A stretch of 19,733 nucleotides of DNA. It comes from Streptomyces sp. NRRL F-6492 (lineage in GTDB: Bacteria > Actinomycetota > Actinomycetes > Streptomycetales > Streptomycetaceae). Location of the stretch: the NCBI RefSeq assembly GCF_001280125.1, contig NZ_LGEG01000012.1, forward strand, positions 1 to 19,733. The letters run 5' to 3'. Positions 6,925 to 14,991 of the stretch are shown piece after piece. The notes below the pieces were generated by a model. It was not told the DNA's origin. It did not search any database and saw nothing but the letters and a program-made list of their open reading frames with translations. The number at the start of each line of letters is the position of its first letter. Positions within the stretch are counted from its first letter, which is position 1. Both the position numbers and the translations under genes were made by a program.

Positions 6925-7614
6925 ATGCGCCACCACCGCAAGAGCACCGTCCTGGCCGCCGCCGCCCTCACCGCCCTCTCGCTGGGCCTGACCGCCTGCG
7001 GCGGCTCCGGCACCGGAGCGAAGGACGCCGGGAGCGCGGGTGCCGTCGCCCGGGCGACCACCGGTACGGGCGACGGCGCGACCTCCGCCGACAGCGGCTC
7101 GGGCTCCACCGGCGGCGGCAAGGGCACGAACACCTCCACCGCGTCCACCGGCTCCACCACCGGCGGCAAGGCCTCCGCCGAGGCTCCGGCCTGTGCCCAC
7201 GACGACGTCAGGGTCACGGCGGCGAAGGCGGACGAGGTGCCGACCGAGCACGTCGTCCTCACCGCCACCAACGTCTCCGGCCGCGCCTGCGCCCTCCTGA
7301 AGCACCCGCTGCTCGCCTTCGGCCCGATCCAGACCGCCAAGGACGTTCCGGCCGTGGAGAAGAGCCGGCCGGCCGTCCCGGTCGTGGTGAAGAACGGCGA
7401 GTCCGCGTACGCCGACGTGCGGATCTCCCTCGGCGGCGTCCACGAGGACAACAAGGTGGTGAGGGAGTTCACCGTGAACCTCTTCGCCCCCGAGGGCCCG
7501 GCCGAGGGCAGCGTCGTCGTCAAGGCCCCGGCCGGCGGCCTCGCGGTGAACGAGGCCGTCGCGAAGACCGGTTACTGGACGTACGAGCTGCGCAACGGCG
7601 CCGACGAGTTCTGA
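6925..7614 (+). CDS. Secreted lipoprotein with DUF4232-type domain
   Basis: 229 residues, ATG 6925 preceded by GGGGGAG at 6911-6917. A lipoprotein signal peptide (MRHHRKSTVL, then an alanine/leucine core) ends in the lipobox LTAC with Cys25 as lipidation site. A Ser/Thr/Gly-rich spacer (about 26-87) follows, then a single beta-rich domain from ACAHDDVRVTA to the end. Its conserved features (two cysteines, a NVSGRACALLKHP stretch, a final WTYELRNG) resemble DUF4232, common in streptomycete envelope lipoproteins. Role unknown; it probably sits on the outer face of the membrane. It follows the SARP gene in the same direction but with its own palindromic upstream region. Confidence 0.85.
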   Translation: MRHHRKSTVLAAAALTALSLGLTACGGSGTGAKDAGSAGAVARATTGTGDGATSADSGSGSTGGGKGTNTSTASTGSTTGGKASAEAPACAHDDVRVTAAKADEVPTEHVVLTATNVSGRACALLKHPLLAFGPIQTAKDVPAVEKSRPAVPVVVKNGESAYADVRISLGGVHEDNKVVREFTVNLFAPEGPAEGSVVVKAPAGGLAVNEAVAKTGYWTYELRNGADEF

Positions 7615-7630
7615 TCCGGCGGGCGGCCGG

Positions 7631-7670
7631 TACGGGTTCCGACGGGTACGGCTACGGCTACGGGTCCGGG
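7631..7670. repeat. TACGGS hexamer repeats in a convergent gap
   Basis: TACGGG or TACGGC recurs at 7631, 7647, 7653 and 7659, and the run ends in TCCGGG. It fills the 70-bp space between the lipoprotein stop and the stop of the PLP enzyme on the other strand. The same hexamer, read on the other strand as CCCGTA, forms the array at 18887-18916 in another convergent gap. No long hairpin is evident here. Confidence 0.65.
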
Positions 7671-7684
7671 GCGGGGGAGCCGCC

Positions 7685-8797
7685 TCAGGGCGCCAGGCCC
7701 GTCTTCGCCCCCGCCCCGCACAGCGGCACCACCGTGAGCCCGGGGCGCGGCGGGGCCGCTTCCACCGCCGCCCAGCAGGCCGTGCCGGTGGCCTCCACGA
7801 AGAGACCGCGCCGCGCCAGGTCCCGCTGGGCGGCGCGGATCCGCTCCTCCGGCACCGTCAGGAACGTGCCGCCCGTCTCCCGGACCGCCCGCAGGATCTG
7901 CCGGGCCCGGGGCGGCGCCGGGATCGCGATCCCCTCGGCGAGGGTGGGCCGGACGGCGGCCGGTCCCGCGATGTCGTCCGCGCCCGCGTGGAAGGCCTCG
8001 GCCAGCGGGGACACCGCCTCCGCCTGGACGGCGACGAGGGCGGGCCTGGTGTCCGCGAGCCCGTGGCGGTGCAGCTCCTCGACGGCGAGGGCGGCGCCGA
8101 GGAGCAGGGTGCCGTTGCCGACGGGGACGACGATCGTGTCGGGCAGCCGCCCGCCGAGCTCCTCCCACAGCTCGTACACGTAGGTCTTGGTGCCCTGGGT
8201 GAAGTACGGGTTGTACACGTGCGAGGCGTAGAAGGTGCCGGGCTCGTCGGCGGCCTCCCGGGCCGCGCGGGCCGTCGCCTCGCGGTCGCCGGGCACCTCG
8301 ACCACCTCGGCGCCGTGCGCCCGGATCTGCTCCAGCTTCTTCGGGGACGTGCCCCCGGGGACGTACACGCGGCAGTCGAGTCCGGCCCGCGCGCAGTACG
8401 CGGCGGCGGCCGTGCCCGCGTTCCCGCTGCTGTCGGCCACGACCCGGTCGAGGCCGCCGGCGCGCGCGAGGCGCAGGGCGTGCGCGGCGAGCACCACCGC
8501 GCCCCGGTCCTTGAACGACAGCGTCGGCATGAGGAAGTCGAGCTTGGCCGAAACGGACCCGGTGAGGGGGACGAGGGGGGTGCGGCCCTCCCCGAGGGTC
8601 ACCTCGGGCGCGCACGGCACCGGCGGCAACGCCTCCTCGTAACGCCACAATGAATTCACTCGTGACGCGAGGGACGGGAGGGAGACCGGTTCACTCGCGA
8701 AGTCGAGGTCCCAGGGGCCCCGGCACTCCGGACAACACCAGGTGAGCGCGGACACGGGCGAGGAAACGCGGCAGCGGGGGCACGTGTAGGCGGTCAC
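7685..8797 (-). CDS. PLP-dependent enzyme, threonine-synthase-like (fold type II) with N-terminal zinc ribbon
   Basis: 370 residues from a GTG at 8797-8795. Residues 6-25 form a zinc ribbon (C6xxC9, C22xxC25). The fold-type-II core follows: GEGRTPL (69-75), SFKDRG with the Schiff-base lysine K96, SSGNAGTAAAAYCARAG that cradles the cofactor, GNGTLLLG as phosphate loop, and LCGAGAKTG near the end. This set matches threonine synthase (O-phosphohomoserine to threonine) and close relatives such as diaminopropionate- or cysteate-type enzymes. The neighbours offer no threonine pathway genes, so substrate is uncertain; a paralog rather than housekeeping thrC is plausible. The ribosome site is weak (CTGGGGACC before GTG). 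It is divergent from the subtilase gene. Confidence 0.85.
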   Translation of the reverse strand: MTAYTCPRCRVSSPVSALTWCCPECRGPWDLDFASEPVSLPSLASRVNSLWRYEEALPPVPCAPEVTLGEGRTPLVPLTGSVSAKLDFLMPTLSFKDRGAVVLAAHALRLARAGGLDRVVADSSGNAGTAAAAYCARAGLDCRVYVPGGTSPKKLEQIRAHGAEVVEVPGDREATARAAREAADEPGTFYASHVYNPYFTQGTKTYVYELWEELGGRLPDTIVVPVGNGTLLLGAALAVEELHRHGLADTRPALVAVQAEAVSPLAEAFHAGADDIAGPAAVRPTLAEGIAIPAPPRARQILRAVRETGGTFLTVPEERIRAAQRDLARRGLFVEATGTACWAAVEAAPPRPGLTVVPLCGAGAKTGLAP

Positions 8798-8918
8798 GGT
8801 CCCCAGGATGGCAGCCGTGTGGCGCGGACGTTACGGGGCGCCGGGCACCCTTGTGCGATTCCTATGGATCCGCCAACCTTTCGCTCGACAGCCGGACGTT
8901 CGAAACGGCGCGGACACC

Positions 8919-8938
8919 TCATGTCGTCTTGTCATGTC
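8919..8938 (+). promoter_or_regulatory. TCATGTC direct repeat upstream of the subtilase
   Basis: TCATGTC occurs at 8919-8925 and again at 8932-8938, 13 bp apart, about 50-70 bases before the protease start, in the 190-bp divergent region. The spacing is slightly more than one helical turn, as for a tandem activator site. No confident -35/-10 pair was found. Could be chance. Confidence 0.3.
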
Positions 8939-8987
8939 CCTGTCGCACCCCCACAGCAGCGCACCACCAATGAGGAGGACCCCTCAC

Positions 8988-10576
8988 ATGTCAGTGATGC
9001 GTGACTCGCGTCGCAGAATCGCCACCGCCGCCGCCGTGGCCGTCGCCGCCCTCACCCTCGGCCCGCTCTCCGCCCTCCCGGCCACCGCCGCCCCGGCCGC
9101 CCCGGAAGGCGTCATCGAGAACGCCGGAGTCGCGGACGCCGTCCCGGGCAGCTACCTCGTCACCCTCCACGAGTCCGCCCCGGCGGAGACCGCGAAGGGC
9201 CGGGCGATCCCCGCCAAGTTCGGCGCGAAGATCAAGCGCACCTACACCTCGGCGGTCAACGGCTACGCGATCGAGCTCTCCGAGGCGCAGGCGAAGAAGC
9301 TCGCGGCCGACCCGGCGGTCAAGTCCGTCGTCCAGGACCGCGTCTTCACCATCGACGCGACGCAGCCCTCCCCGCCGTCGTGGGGCCTCGACCGGATCGA
9401 CCAGAAGGCGCTCCCGCTCAACCAGAGCTACACCTACCCGGACGCCGCGGGCCAGGGCGTCACGGCGTACGTCATCGACACCGGTGTCCGCATCAGCCAC
9501 GGCGACTTCGGCGGCCGGGCCTACAACGGCTTCGACGCCATCGACAACGACAACGTCTCCCAGGACGGCCACGGCCACGGCACCCACGTCGCCGGCACCG
9601 TCGCGGGCACCTCGTACGGCGTCGCCAAGAAGGCGAAGATCGTCGGCGTCCGCGTCCTCAACAACCAGGGCTCCGGCACCACCGCCCAGGTCGTCGCCGG
9701 CATCGACTGGGTCACGCAGAACGCGGTCAAGCCGGCCGTCGCCAACATGAGCCTCGGCGGCGGCGTCGACACCGTCCTCGACGAGGCCGTCCGCAGGTCG
9801 ATCGCCTCCGGCATCACCTACGCGGTCGCGGCGGGCAACGACGGCGCCAACGCCTCCAACTACTCGCCGGCGCGCGTCGCGGAGGCCATCACGGTCGGCG
9901 CCACCACGAACACCGACGCCCGCGCCAGCTACTCCAACTACGGAACGGTCCTGGACATCTTCGCGCCGGGCTCCTCCATCACCTCGTCCTGGAACTCCAG
10001 CGACTCCGCGACCAACACCATCTCCGGCACGTCGATGGCCACCCCGCACGTCGCCGGCGCCGCCGCGCTCCACCTCGCCGCCAACCCGACGGCGACCCCG
10101 GCCCAGGTCTCCGCGGCCCTGACGGCCGCCGCCACCCCGAACGTCGTCACCAACCCGGGCACCGGCTCCCCGAACCGGCTCCTGTACGTCGGTGACGGCG
10201 GCACCACCCCGCCGCCCGGCAAGAACTTCGAGAACGCCACGGACTACGCCGTCGCCGACAACGCGACCGTCGAGTCCCCGATCGCCGTCACCGGCGTCAC
10301 CGGCAACGCCCCCGCCGCCCTCAAGGTGCCGGTGAACATCGTCCACACCTACATCGGTGACCTCCAGGTCCAGCTGATCGCCCCCGACGGCTCGGCGTAC
10401 ACGCTGAAGGCCTTCGGCACCGGCGGCAGCACGGACAACATCAACACCACGTACACCGTGAACGCCTCCTCGGAGGTCGCCAACGGCACCTGGAAGCTGC
10501 GGGTCACGGACAACGCGACCTACGACACCGGGAAGATCGACTCCTGGGGCCTGCAGTTCTGCCCCCCGGTTCCTGA
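8988..10576 (+). CDS. Secreted S8 subtilase with inhibitor I9 prodomain and C-terminal P-domain; stop lost by apparent frameshift
   Basis: The start is ATG 8988 behind GAGGAGG (8972-8978). Order: Sec signal peptide (about 1-35, LPATAAPA), I9 propeptide (about 50-125, GSYLVTL to VKSVVQDRVF), and a proteinase-K-like S8 domain with Asp164 (VIDTG), His197 (HGHGTHVAG), Asn284 (AAGND) and Ser349 (GTSMATPHVAG). A P-domain runs from about 410 and ends at SWGLQF, residue 524 (10557-10559). Family members usually stop there. As given, the frame reads TGC instead of a stop and stays open to 12083, fully overlapping the next gene. One extra C in the C6 run at 10562-10567 would give TGA at 10574-10576, the end used here. 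Sequencing error or real frameshift cannot be told apart. It degrades proteins outside the cell after self-processing. Confidence 0.85.
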
Positions 10577-10591
10577 CCCCCCGGGCGTGAG

Positions 10592-10628
10592 GGAGGGGGG
10601 GCGGCCCCCCCCGGCCGCCCCCCCCTCC
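10592..10628 (+). terminator. G7/C7 hairpin after the subtilase
   Basis: GGAGGGGGGG (10592-10601) pairs with CCCCCCCTCC (10619-10628); the 17-base loop itself contains GGCC/GGCC. It begins about 30 bases after the end of the P-domain and is a good terminator candidate for the protease transcript. The homopolymer runs are also places where sequencing commonly fails. Confidence 0.65.
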
Positions 10629-10746
10629 GCCGTGGGGAGGCGGCGGCCCGCCCCGTCCCCACCACGCGCGACGGCCCCGCGGCCGACCGCGTACGATGCG
10701 CGCTCGTTCACCTGTTCGCATCGTCGCCCCGCAGGAGCACCCACCC

Positions 10747-11913
10747 GTGGACCCGACCCAGCCGGCCCCGCCGCCCCCGCCGCCCCCCGGGGGCCCGCAG
10801 CCGCAGGGGTGGCCCGCCCCGGGCCCGTACACCTCTCCGGGCATGCCGTACGCGGTCGGCCCCCACGGCCCGCCCGGCGGCCCCGGACCCTACGGGCGGC
10901 CCGCGCGGGCCACCAACGGACTCGCCGTCGCCTCCCTCGTCTCCGGCCTCGTCTGCTGCCTCCCGCCCCTCGGCCTGGTCCTGGGCCTCGTGGCCCTCCC
11001 GCAGATCAGGAAGAAGGACCAGGCGGGCAGGCCGCTCGCGATCACCGGCATCGTGTTCTCGGCGCTCGGCTGCCTGCTCCTCGTCCTCGGCCTCGTGACC
11101 GGCGGCTTCGCCTCCGCGTGGAACGGCTTCAAGGAGGGCGTCGAAGAGGCCTCCCGCTCGGATTCCCCGTTCTCGCTGCGCACCGGCCAGTGCTTCACCG
11201 ACCGGGGCAGGACGGAGGACTACACGACGGAGGTCACCGTCGTCGACTGCGCCCGCCCGCACGACGCCGAGGTCACCGGCGGCTTCAAGGTGACCGGCTT
11301 CGACGGCTGGCCCGGCGAGGACGCGATCGACGCGATCGCGGAGAAGCGCTGCGAGGCGGTCAACCAGGCGTACGCGATGGACACCTGGCTGGTCCCGGAG
11401 GACGTCTGGCCCATCTACTATCTGCCGAGCCGTCAGAGCTGGCGGCTCGGCGACCGGATCGTGACCTGCGCGTTCGCGACCGACAAGGAGCCGTTCAGCG
11501 GCTCGGTCCGCTCCGACGCCACGACCCTGAGCGCCGACCAGGAGCACTTCCTGAAGACCGTGAACCCGATCGAGACGGCCCTCCACCAGGCGCCGGAGGA
11601 GGACCCCGACGAGGACCTCGCGGCGAACAGGGCCTGGGCCGCGAAGGTCCTGGTGGAGATCGACACGGCGCGCGCGGACCTCGGACGGCACTCCTGGCCC
11701 GGCGCCTCCGCGGCGCCGGTCGCGACGCTGCGGAAGGACCTCGCCGCGGCCTCGAAGCGGTGGCGCGAACTGATGACGGCGGCCGACTCCGACGCGTACT
11801 GGGAGGCGTACGACACGGCCTTCGACGCCCTGCCCGACGGCGCGGACGCGCGGACCGCGCTCGGCCTGACGGGCACCCCGCCGGAGGACACCGGCACGGG
11901 CACGTCGGTCTGA
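10747..11913 (+). CDS. Membrane protein with proline-rich N-terminus, DUF4190 and septum-formation-like domain
   Basis: 388 residues from GTG 10747, which has AGGAG (10733-10737) 9 bases upstream; an in-frame ATG at 10696 lacks a ribosome site. Residues 1-60 are rich in Pro/Gly (disordered cytoplasmic tail). Two membrane helices (GLAVASLVSGLVCCLPPLGL region and ITGIVFSALGCLLLVLGLV) form a DUF4190-like unit with a short QIRKKDQ loop. The outer part carries LRTGQCF, VDCARPHDAEV and two later cysteines, resembling the septum-formation domain family. The C-terminal ~120 residues are helical with no recognised domain. Function unknown; envelope or division-related roles are only suggested by the family name. 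Convergent with the chitinase. Confidence 0.82.
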   Translation: MDPTQPAPPPPPPPGGPQPQGWPAPGPYTSPGMPYAVGPHGPPGGPGPYGRPARATNGLAVASLVSGLVCCLPPLGLVLGLVALPQIRKKDQAGRPLAITGIVFSALGCLLLVLGLVTGGFASAWNGFKEGVEEASRSDSPFSLRTGQCFTDRGRTEDYTTEVTVVDCARPHDAEVTGGFKVTGFDGWPGEDAIDAIAEKRCEAVNQAYAMDTWLVPEDVWPIYYLPSRQSWRLGDRIVTCAFATDKEPFSGSVRSDATTLSADQEHFLKTVNPIETALHQAPEEDPDEDLAANRAWAAKVLVEIDTARADLGRHSWPGASAAPVATLRKDLAAASKRWRELMTAADSDAYWEAYDTAFDALPDGADARTALGLTGTPPEDTGTGTSV

Positions 11914-11938
11914 GGCGCGGTCCGCGCGTCCGCGATCC

Positions 11939-11970
11939 CGTTCCCGGCCGCCCCGCGGCGGCCGGGAACG
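11939..11970. terminator. 14-bp perfect hairpin between convergent genes
   Basis: CGTTCCCGGCCGCC (11939-11952) pairs perfectly with GGCGGCCGGGAACG (11957-11970) around a CCGC loop. It sits between the stop of the membrane protein (11913) and the stop of the chitinase (11975), a clear bidirectional terminator. Confidence 0.9.
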
Positions 11971-11974
11971 GAGG

Positions 11975-13327
11975 TCAACGCCGCTTCAGGCCCCGGTCGA
12001 TGGCGGTGATCAGCTCTCCGTCCGGGGTGTCCCCGTCGAGGGACCAGACCATCGCGCCGCCGAGCCCGTTCTGCCGGACGTAGGCCGCCTTGGTGCGCAG
12101 CACGGTGGGGTCGTCGTAGGTCCACAGGGTGGTGCCGTCGAAGAGCCAGGCGTGGCCGTTCCTCTCACCCCGGTAGAGCTTGTACGTCCCCGACTCGGCG
12201 AGCCGCTTCAGGAACTTGTAGTCCTCGGAGCCCGCCGTCCAGGTGGCGGGGGCGGGGCCGGTCGCGGGCCTGCCGAGGCCGTTGCCGCCGCCGGTCACGC
12301 CGGTCCAGCCCTGGCCGTAGAAGGGCATGCCGACCACGAGCTTGCGGGCGGGGGCGCCGCGCCGCAGCCAGGCCCTGACGGTCTGGTCGACGCTGAAGTC
12401 GTCCTTCGCGTACAGCGCGGACTGCTGGCCGGTCCTCGGCTCGCCGGAGACGTGGAAGTCGTAGCCCTGGAGGTTCACGAAGTCGAAGTCCCGCATGATC
12501 TTGGCGACTTCGAAGCCCGCGTCGATCTTGGCGGGGGCGGTGGGCACGTACGCGCTCAGCTCGTAGTGCCCGCGCTTCTTCAGCGTGCGCCCGTAGGCGT
12601 CGAGCTGGACGCGGAACTCCCGCACGAGCTTGGTGAAGTTGGGCTTGTCCTCGGGGCGGATCACGTTCCCCGGGGCGCCGTCCGAGCCCGGCCACTCCCA
12701 GTCGAGGTCGACGCCGTCGAAGACCCCGGCGGCCGCCCCGGCGCCGCCGCGGGCGCCGTCCACGGGCAGGTTGCCCTTGATGTACGTGTCGATGCAGGAG
12801 GCGACGAGGGCCTTGCGGCCGGCGTCCGTGCGCACCGCGTCGGAGAAGTGCGCGGAGCCGCTCCAGCCGCCCAGCGAGATCATGACCTTGAGCCCGGGGT
12901 GCTTCGCCTTCAGCTCGCGCAGCTCGTTGAAGTTCCCGGCCAGGCGCTGCTCGGCGGTGTCGCCGGCGCCGTCCACGGAGTTCGCGGCGTCGACGGGGCG
13001 CGCGTAGTCCGCCCAGGGGTCGGAGCCGGGCGCGTTGCCCATGAGGCACTTGCCGTCCGGGCCGATCACGCCGAAGGCGTAGTTGATGTGGCTGAGCTTG
13101 GCGGCGGTGCCGCTCGTCTCCAGGTCCTTGACCTGGAAGTTCCTTCCGTAGATGCCCCATTGGGTGAAGTAGCCGATCCGCTTCAGGTCCTGCCCGTGGG
13201 CGGGCTTGTGGGCGGATCCGTGCGGGGCCTGGTGCGCGTCGGCCACGGGGGCCAGGGTGGCGAGGAGGCCGAGGGTGACGGCGGTGGCCGCGCCGAAGGT
13301 CAGCTTGGTCATGGCTCTGGGACGCAT
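11975..13327 (-). CDS. Secreted chitinase, glycoside hydrolase family 18
   Basis: 450 residues from ATG at 13327-13325; AGGAA lies 8 bases upstream, which favours it over the ATG five codons later. The signal peptide spans about 1-31 (ends PVADA before HQAPHG), followed by a short His/Ala/Gly linker and one GH18 barrel. Key parts: RIGYFTQWGIYGRNF (first strand), SLGGW (151-155), the catalytic DxxDxDxE in FDGVDLDWEW with Glu211 as acid, MPFYGQGW, and a final GGAMVWSLDGD strand. The insert with YELSAYVPTAPAKI fits subfamily A-type chitinases. No carbohydrate-binding module is present, so it is a stand-alone catalytic protein. It cleaves chitin to soluble oligomers outside the cell. A DasR-type operator lies in its promoter. 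Confidence 0.93.
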   Translation of the reverse strand: MRPRAMTKLTFGAATAVTLGLLATLAPVADAHQAPHGSAHKPAHGQDLKRIGYFTQWGIYGRNFQVKDLETSGTAAKLSHINYAFGVIGPDGKCLMGNAPGSDPWADYARPVDAANSVDGAGDTAEQRLAGNFNELRELKAKHPGLKVMISLGGWSGSAHFSDAVRTDAGRKALVASCIDTYIKGNLPVDGARGGAGAAAGVFDGVDLDWEWPGSDGAPGNVIRPEDKPNFTKLVREFRVQLDAYGRTLKKRGHYELSAYVPTAPAKIDAGFEVAKIMRDFDFVNLQGYDFHVSGEPRTGQQSALYAKDDFSVDQTVRAWLRRGAPARKLVVGMPFYGQGWTGVTGGGNGLGRPATGPAPATWTAGSEDYKFLKRLAESGTYKLYRGERNGHAWLFDGTTLWTYDDPTVLRTKAAYVRQNGLGGAMVWSLDGDTPDGELITAIDRGLKRR

Positions 13328-13415
13328 GGGCTCGTTCCTGTGCGAGGCGGGATGGAGCGTGCGGAGGGAGCGTGCGGGGGGAGCGGTGTGGAGCGGATGC
13401 GCGCGTGCAGGGAGG

Positions 13416-13445
13416 AACGTATTGGTCTGTACCAATAGAGGTCAA
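13416..13445 (-). promoter_or_regulatory. Chitinase promoter with DasR-like operator between -35 and -10
   Basis: On the minus strand, TTGACC (13445-13440) and TACGTT (13421-13416) form a -35/-10 pair with 18-base spacing. Most of the spacer is the inverted repeat ATTGGT-CTGT-ACCAAT (13421-13436). The DasR consensus is about ACTGGTCTAGACCAGT, so this site keeps the TGGTCT...ACCA core. In streptomycetes DasR represses chitinase genes until N-acetylglucosamine or its phosphates accumulate. The position across the promoter fits repression. About 90 bases upstream of the start codon. Confidence 0.82.
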
Positions 13446-13599
13446 GAGGTCCGGCCGCATCCACCGGAGGGCGACCCTCGGTAATCAGGGGTGGGCGGCC
13501 AGGACTTCATCACTTCGGGTGAAACTTTGGCCCATGCTTGCGGTCTGCGACCCACGGTTGCCACGCTGTTGCTGACAGTCAACCTGAGGGGAGTGTCCA

Positions 13600-14352
13600 G
13601 TGACGTTCGGTGAGCAGCCCGCCTATCTGCGCGTGGCGAGCGATCTGCGGGAGAAGATCGCCGACGGCTCGCTTCCGCCTCATACCCGTCTCCCCTCGCA
13701 GGCACGCATCCGCGAGGAGTACGGGGTGTCGGACACCGTCGCACTGGAGGCCCGCAAGGTACTGATGGCCGAGGGGCTCGTGGAGGGACGCTCGGGCTCC
13801 GGGACGTACGTGCGGGAGCGCCCGGTGCCGCGCCGGATCGCCCGCTCCGGCTACCGCCCGGCCTCCGGGGCCAGCCCCTTCCGGCAGGAGCAGGCGGCCG
13901 AAGGGGCCCGCGGCACCTGGGAGTCGAACAGTGGGCAGGAGCCCGCGACCGCGGAGGTGGCCGCGCGGCTCGGCATCGAACCGGGGGAGCGGGTGATGCG
14001 CACGCGGTACGTGTACCGGGACGGCGGCGAGCCCATGATGGTCTCCACCTCCTGGGAGCCCCTCGCCGTCACCGGCCGGACGCCGGTCATGCTCCCCGAG
14101 GAGGGGCCCCTGGGCGGCTGCGGGGTCGTCGAGCGGATGGCCGCCATCGACGTCGTCGTGGACAACGTGGTGGAGGAGGTCGGCGCCCGCCCCGGCCTCG
14201 CCGAGGAACTGCTGGCGCTCGGCGGGGTCCCGGGCCACGTGGTGATGGTGGTCGAGCGGACCTACTACGCCTCGGGCCGGGCCGTCGAGACGGCCGACGT
14301 GGTGGTCCCGGCCGACCGCTACCGGATCGCGTACCACCTGCCGGTGAGGTGA
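13600..14352 (+). CDS. GntR-family regulator, HutC subfamily (UTRA domain)
   Basis: 250 residues from GTG 13600, six bases after GAGGGGAG (13586-13593). Residues 8-75 are the GntR winged helix (YLRVASDLREKIADGSLPPH, RLPSQARIREEYGVS, then the wing EGRSGSGTYV). Residues 100-240 match the UTRA effector domain, with ERVMRTRYVYRDGGEPMMVS and a final DRYRIAYHLPV strand. UTRA proteins bind small sugars, acids or nucleotide-like ligands and release DNA. The sequence differs from DasR itself, although a DasR-type site lies 165 bp away on the chitinase side. Its own target is probably the local upstream region; GTTG...CAAC half-sites at 13569-13584 are possible. Ligand unknown. Confidence 0.9.
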   Translation: MTFGEQPAYLRVASDLREKIADGSLPPHTRLPSQARIREEYGVSDTVALEARKVLMAEGLVEGRSGSGTYVRERPVPRRIARSGYRPASGASPFRQEQAAEGARGTWESNSGQEPATAEVAARLGIEPGERVMRTRYVYRDGGEPMMVSTSWEPLAVTGRTPVMLPEEGPLGGCGVVERMAAIDVVVDNVVEEVGARPGLAEELLALGGVPGHVVMVVERTYYASGRAVETADVVVPADRYRIAYHLPVR

Positions 14353-14807
14353 GGCGGCGGCGCCCCTTCCCCCGCGCCTCCCCCCCGCGCCCCGTCGCCC
14401 CGGCCCGCGCTCCCCGGTCCCGTCGCCGCCCGTGCCCGCGCCTGCCGCTTCCGGGGCCGTTCGCGCCCGTGCCCTCCGTGTGTGTCGGCCCATGGGCCGG
14501 CGCTTTCCGCGCCCGTGCTCGTACGCCTGTGTTCGTACGCCCGTGCTCGTGCGTGCGTGTTCGCGCGTCCGTGGGGTGACGGGTCGTCAGGTCCCGGTGT
14601 CACCGCCCGGTGATCGTGCGCCTCCCGGGCCGGCGGCGGTGGTCGGGGCCTGACTTCGGCCTCCCTCCGTCGGTAACCGGCCGAACCGTGCCTCTTTGTG
14701 CAAACCCGTATCCGCTGTGTGAAGGTCAGGCGTAAGCTCCGGCATATGCGGATTGCGGTTTCCCGGAGATCCATGAGGGCACCCGGACCGGCGGAGGGAG
14801 AAGCCCG
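14353..14807. other. 455-bp gap without a convincing gene
   Basis: Between the GntR gene and the SPOR-like gene. It holds C-rich sequence with no gene-like codon bias on either strand, a 14-bp tandem array (14511-14573), a short inverted repeat TCACCG-CC-CGGTGA (14600-14613), and a less GC-rich stretch at 14690-14750 that likely carries the SPOR gene promoter. Reading frames here lack ribosome sites and domain signal. Confidence 0.6.
14511..14573. repeat. 14-bp tandem array, about 4.5 copies
   Basis: Units GCCCGTGCTCGTAC (14511), GCCTGTGTTCGTAC (14525), GCCCGTGCTCGTGC (14539), GTGCGTGTTCGCGC (14553) and a half copy GTCCGTG (14567). Copies 1-3 differ at only one to three bases, later ones decay. 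Non-coding; function unknown. Confidence 0.8.
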
Positions 14808-14987
14808 ATGACCGACAGCGGCCCTGTGCTCGCCTGGCTCGTCATTCGGCAGGACGACAACGGCAACCGCTACCGGGTGGGGCGGTACGCGACCCAGGAC
14901 GAGGCGCAGAAGATCGCGGACAGCCTCGACGACCGCGGCCACGAGCAGCTCTACTGGGTCGAGCGCGTCGGCACCCCGGCCCTCTGA
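14808..14987 (+). CDS. 59-residue SPOR-like mini-protein
   Basis: ATG 14808 has GGAGGGAG about 8 bases upstream, and the codon bias is typical. The protein, MTDSGPVLAWLVIRQDDNGN onward, contains RYRVGRYATQDEAQKIADSL and ends in YWVERVGTPAL. The alternation of a strand, a helix with the AxxxADSL pattern and a second strand resembles a SPOR repeat, annotated as such in many streptomycetes. There is no signal peptide or membrane segment, so it is a free cytoplasmic mini-protein, unlike septal SPOR proteins. Too short for many gene finders. Role unknown. Confidence 0.85.
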   Translation: MTDSGPVLAWLVIRQDDNGNRYRVGRYATQDEAQKIADSLDDRGHEQLYWVERVGTPAL

Positions 14988-14991
14988 GCCG

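Noticed and set aside
4279..7614. Plus-strand open frame that could fuse the SARP region to the lipoprotein
   Set aside because: Its first two thirds are out of frame with the SARP and Arg/Ala-rich; the real lipoprotein starts at 6925 with ribosome site and signal peptide.
10577..12083. C-terminal extension of the subtilase as an extra domain
   Set aside because: The extended part is Arg/Pro/Gly-rich and overlaps a well-formed membrane protein gene in another frame; better explained by lost stop or frameshift.
13600..14352. The GntR regulator as DasR itself
   Set aside because: The HTH and UTRA sequences do not follow DasR as I know it (different start and wing); proximity to the DasR-type site is probably coincidence.
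14353..14807. tRNA or other structured RNA in the large gap
   Set aside because: No cloverleaf, GGTTCGAATCC-like T-arm or CCA end was found; the inverted repeats there are short.
14319..14942. Minus-strand open frame across the GntR to SPOR gap
   Set aside because: Overlaps the SPOR gene and the GntR 3' end, with no ribosome site and low-complexity composition.
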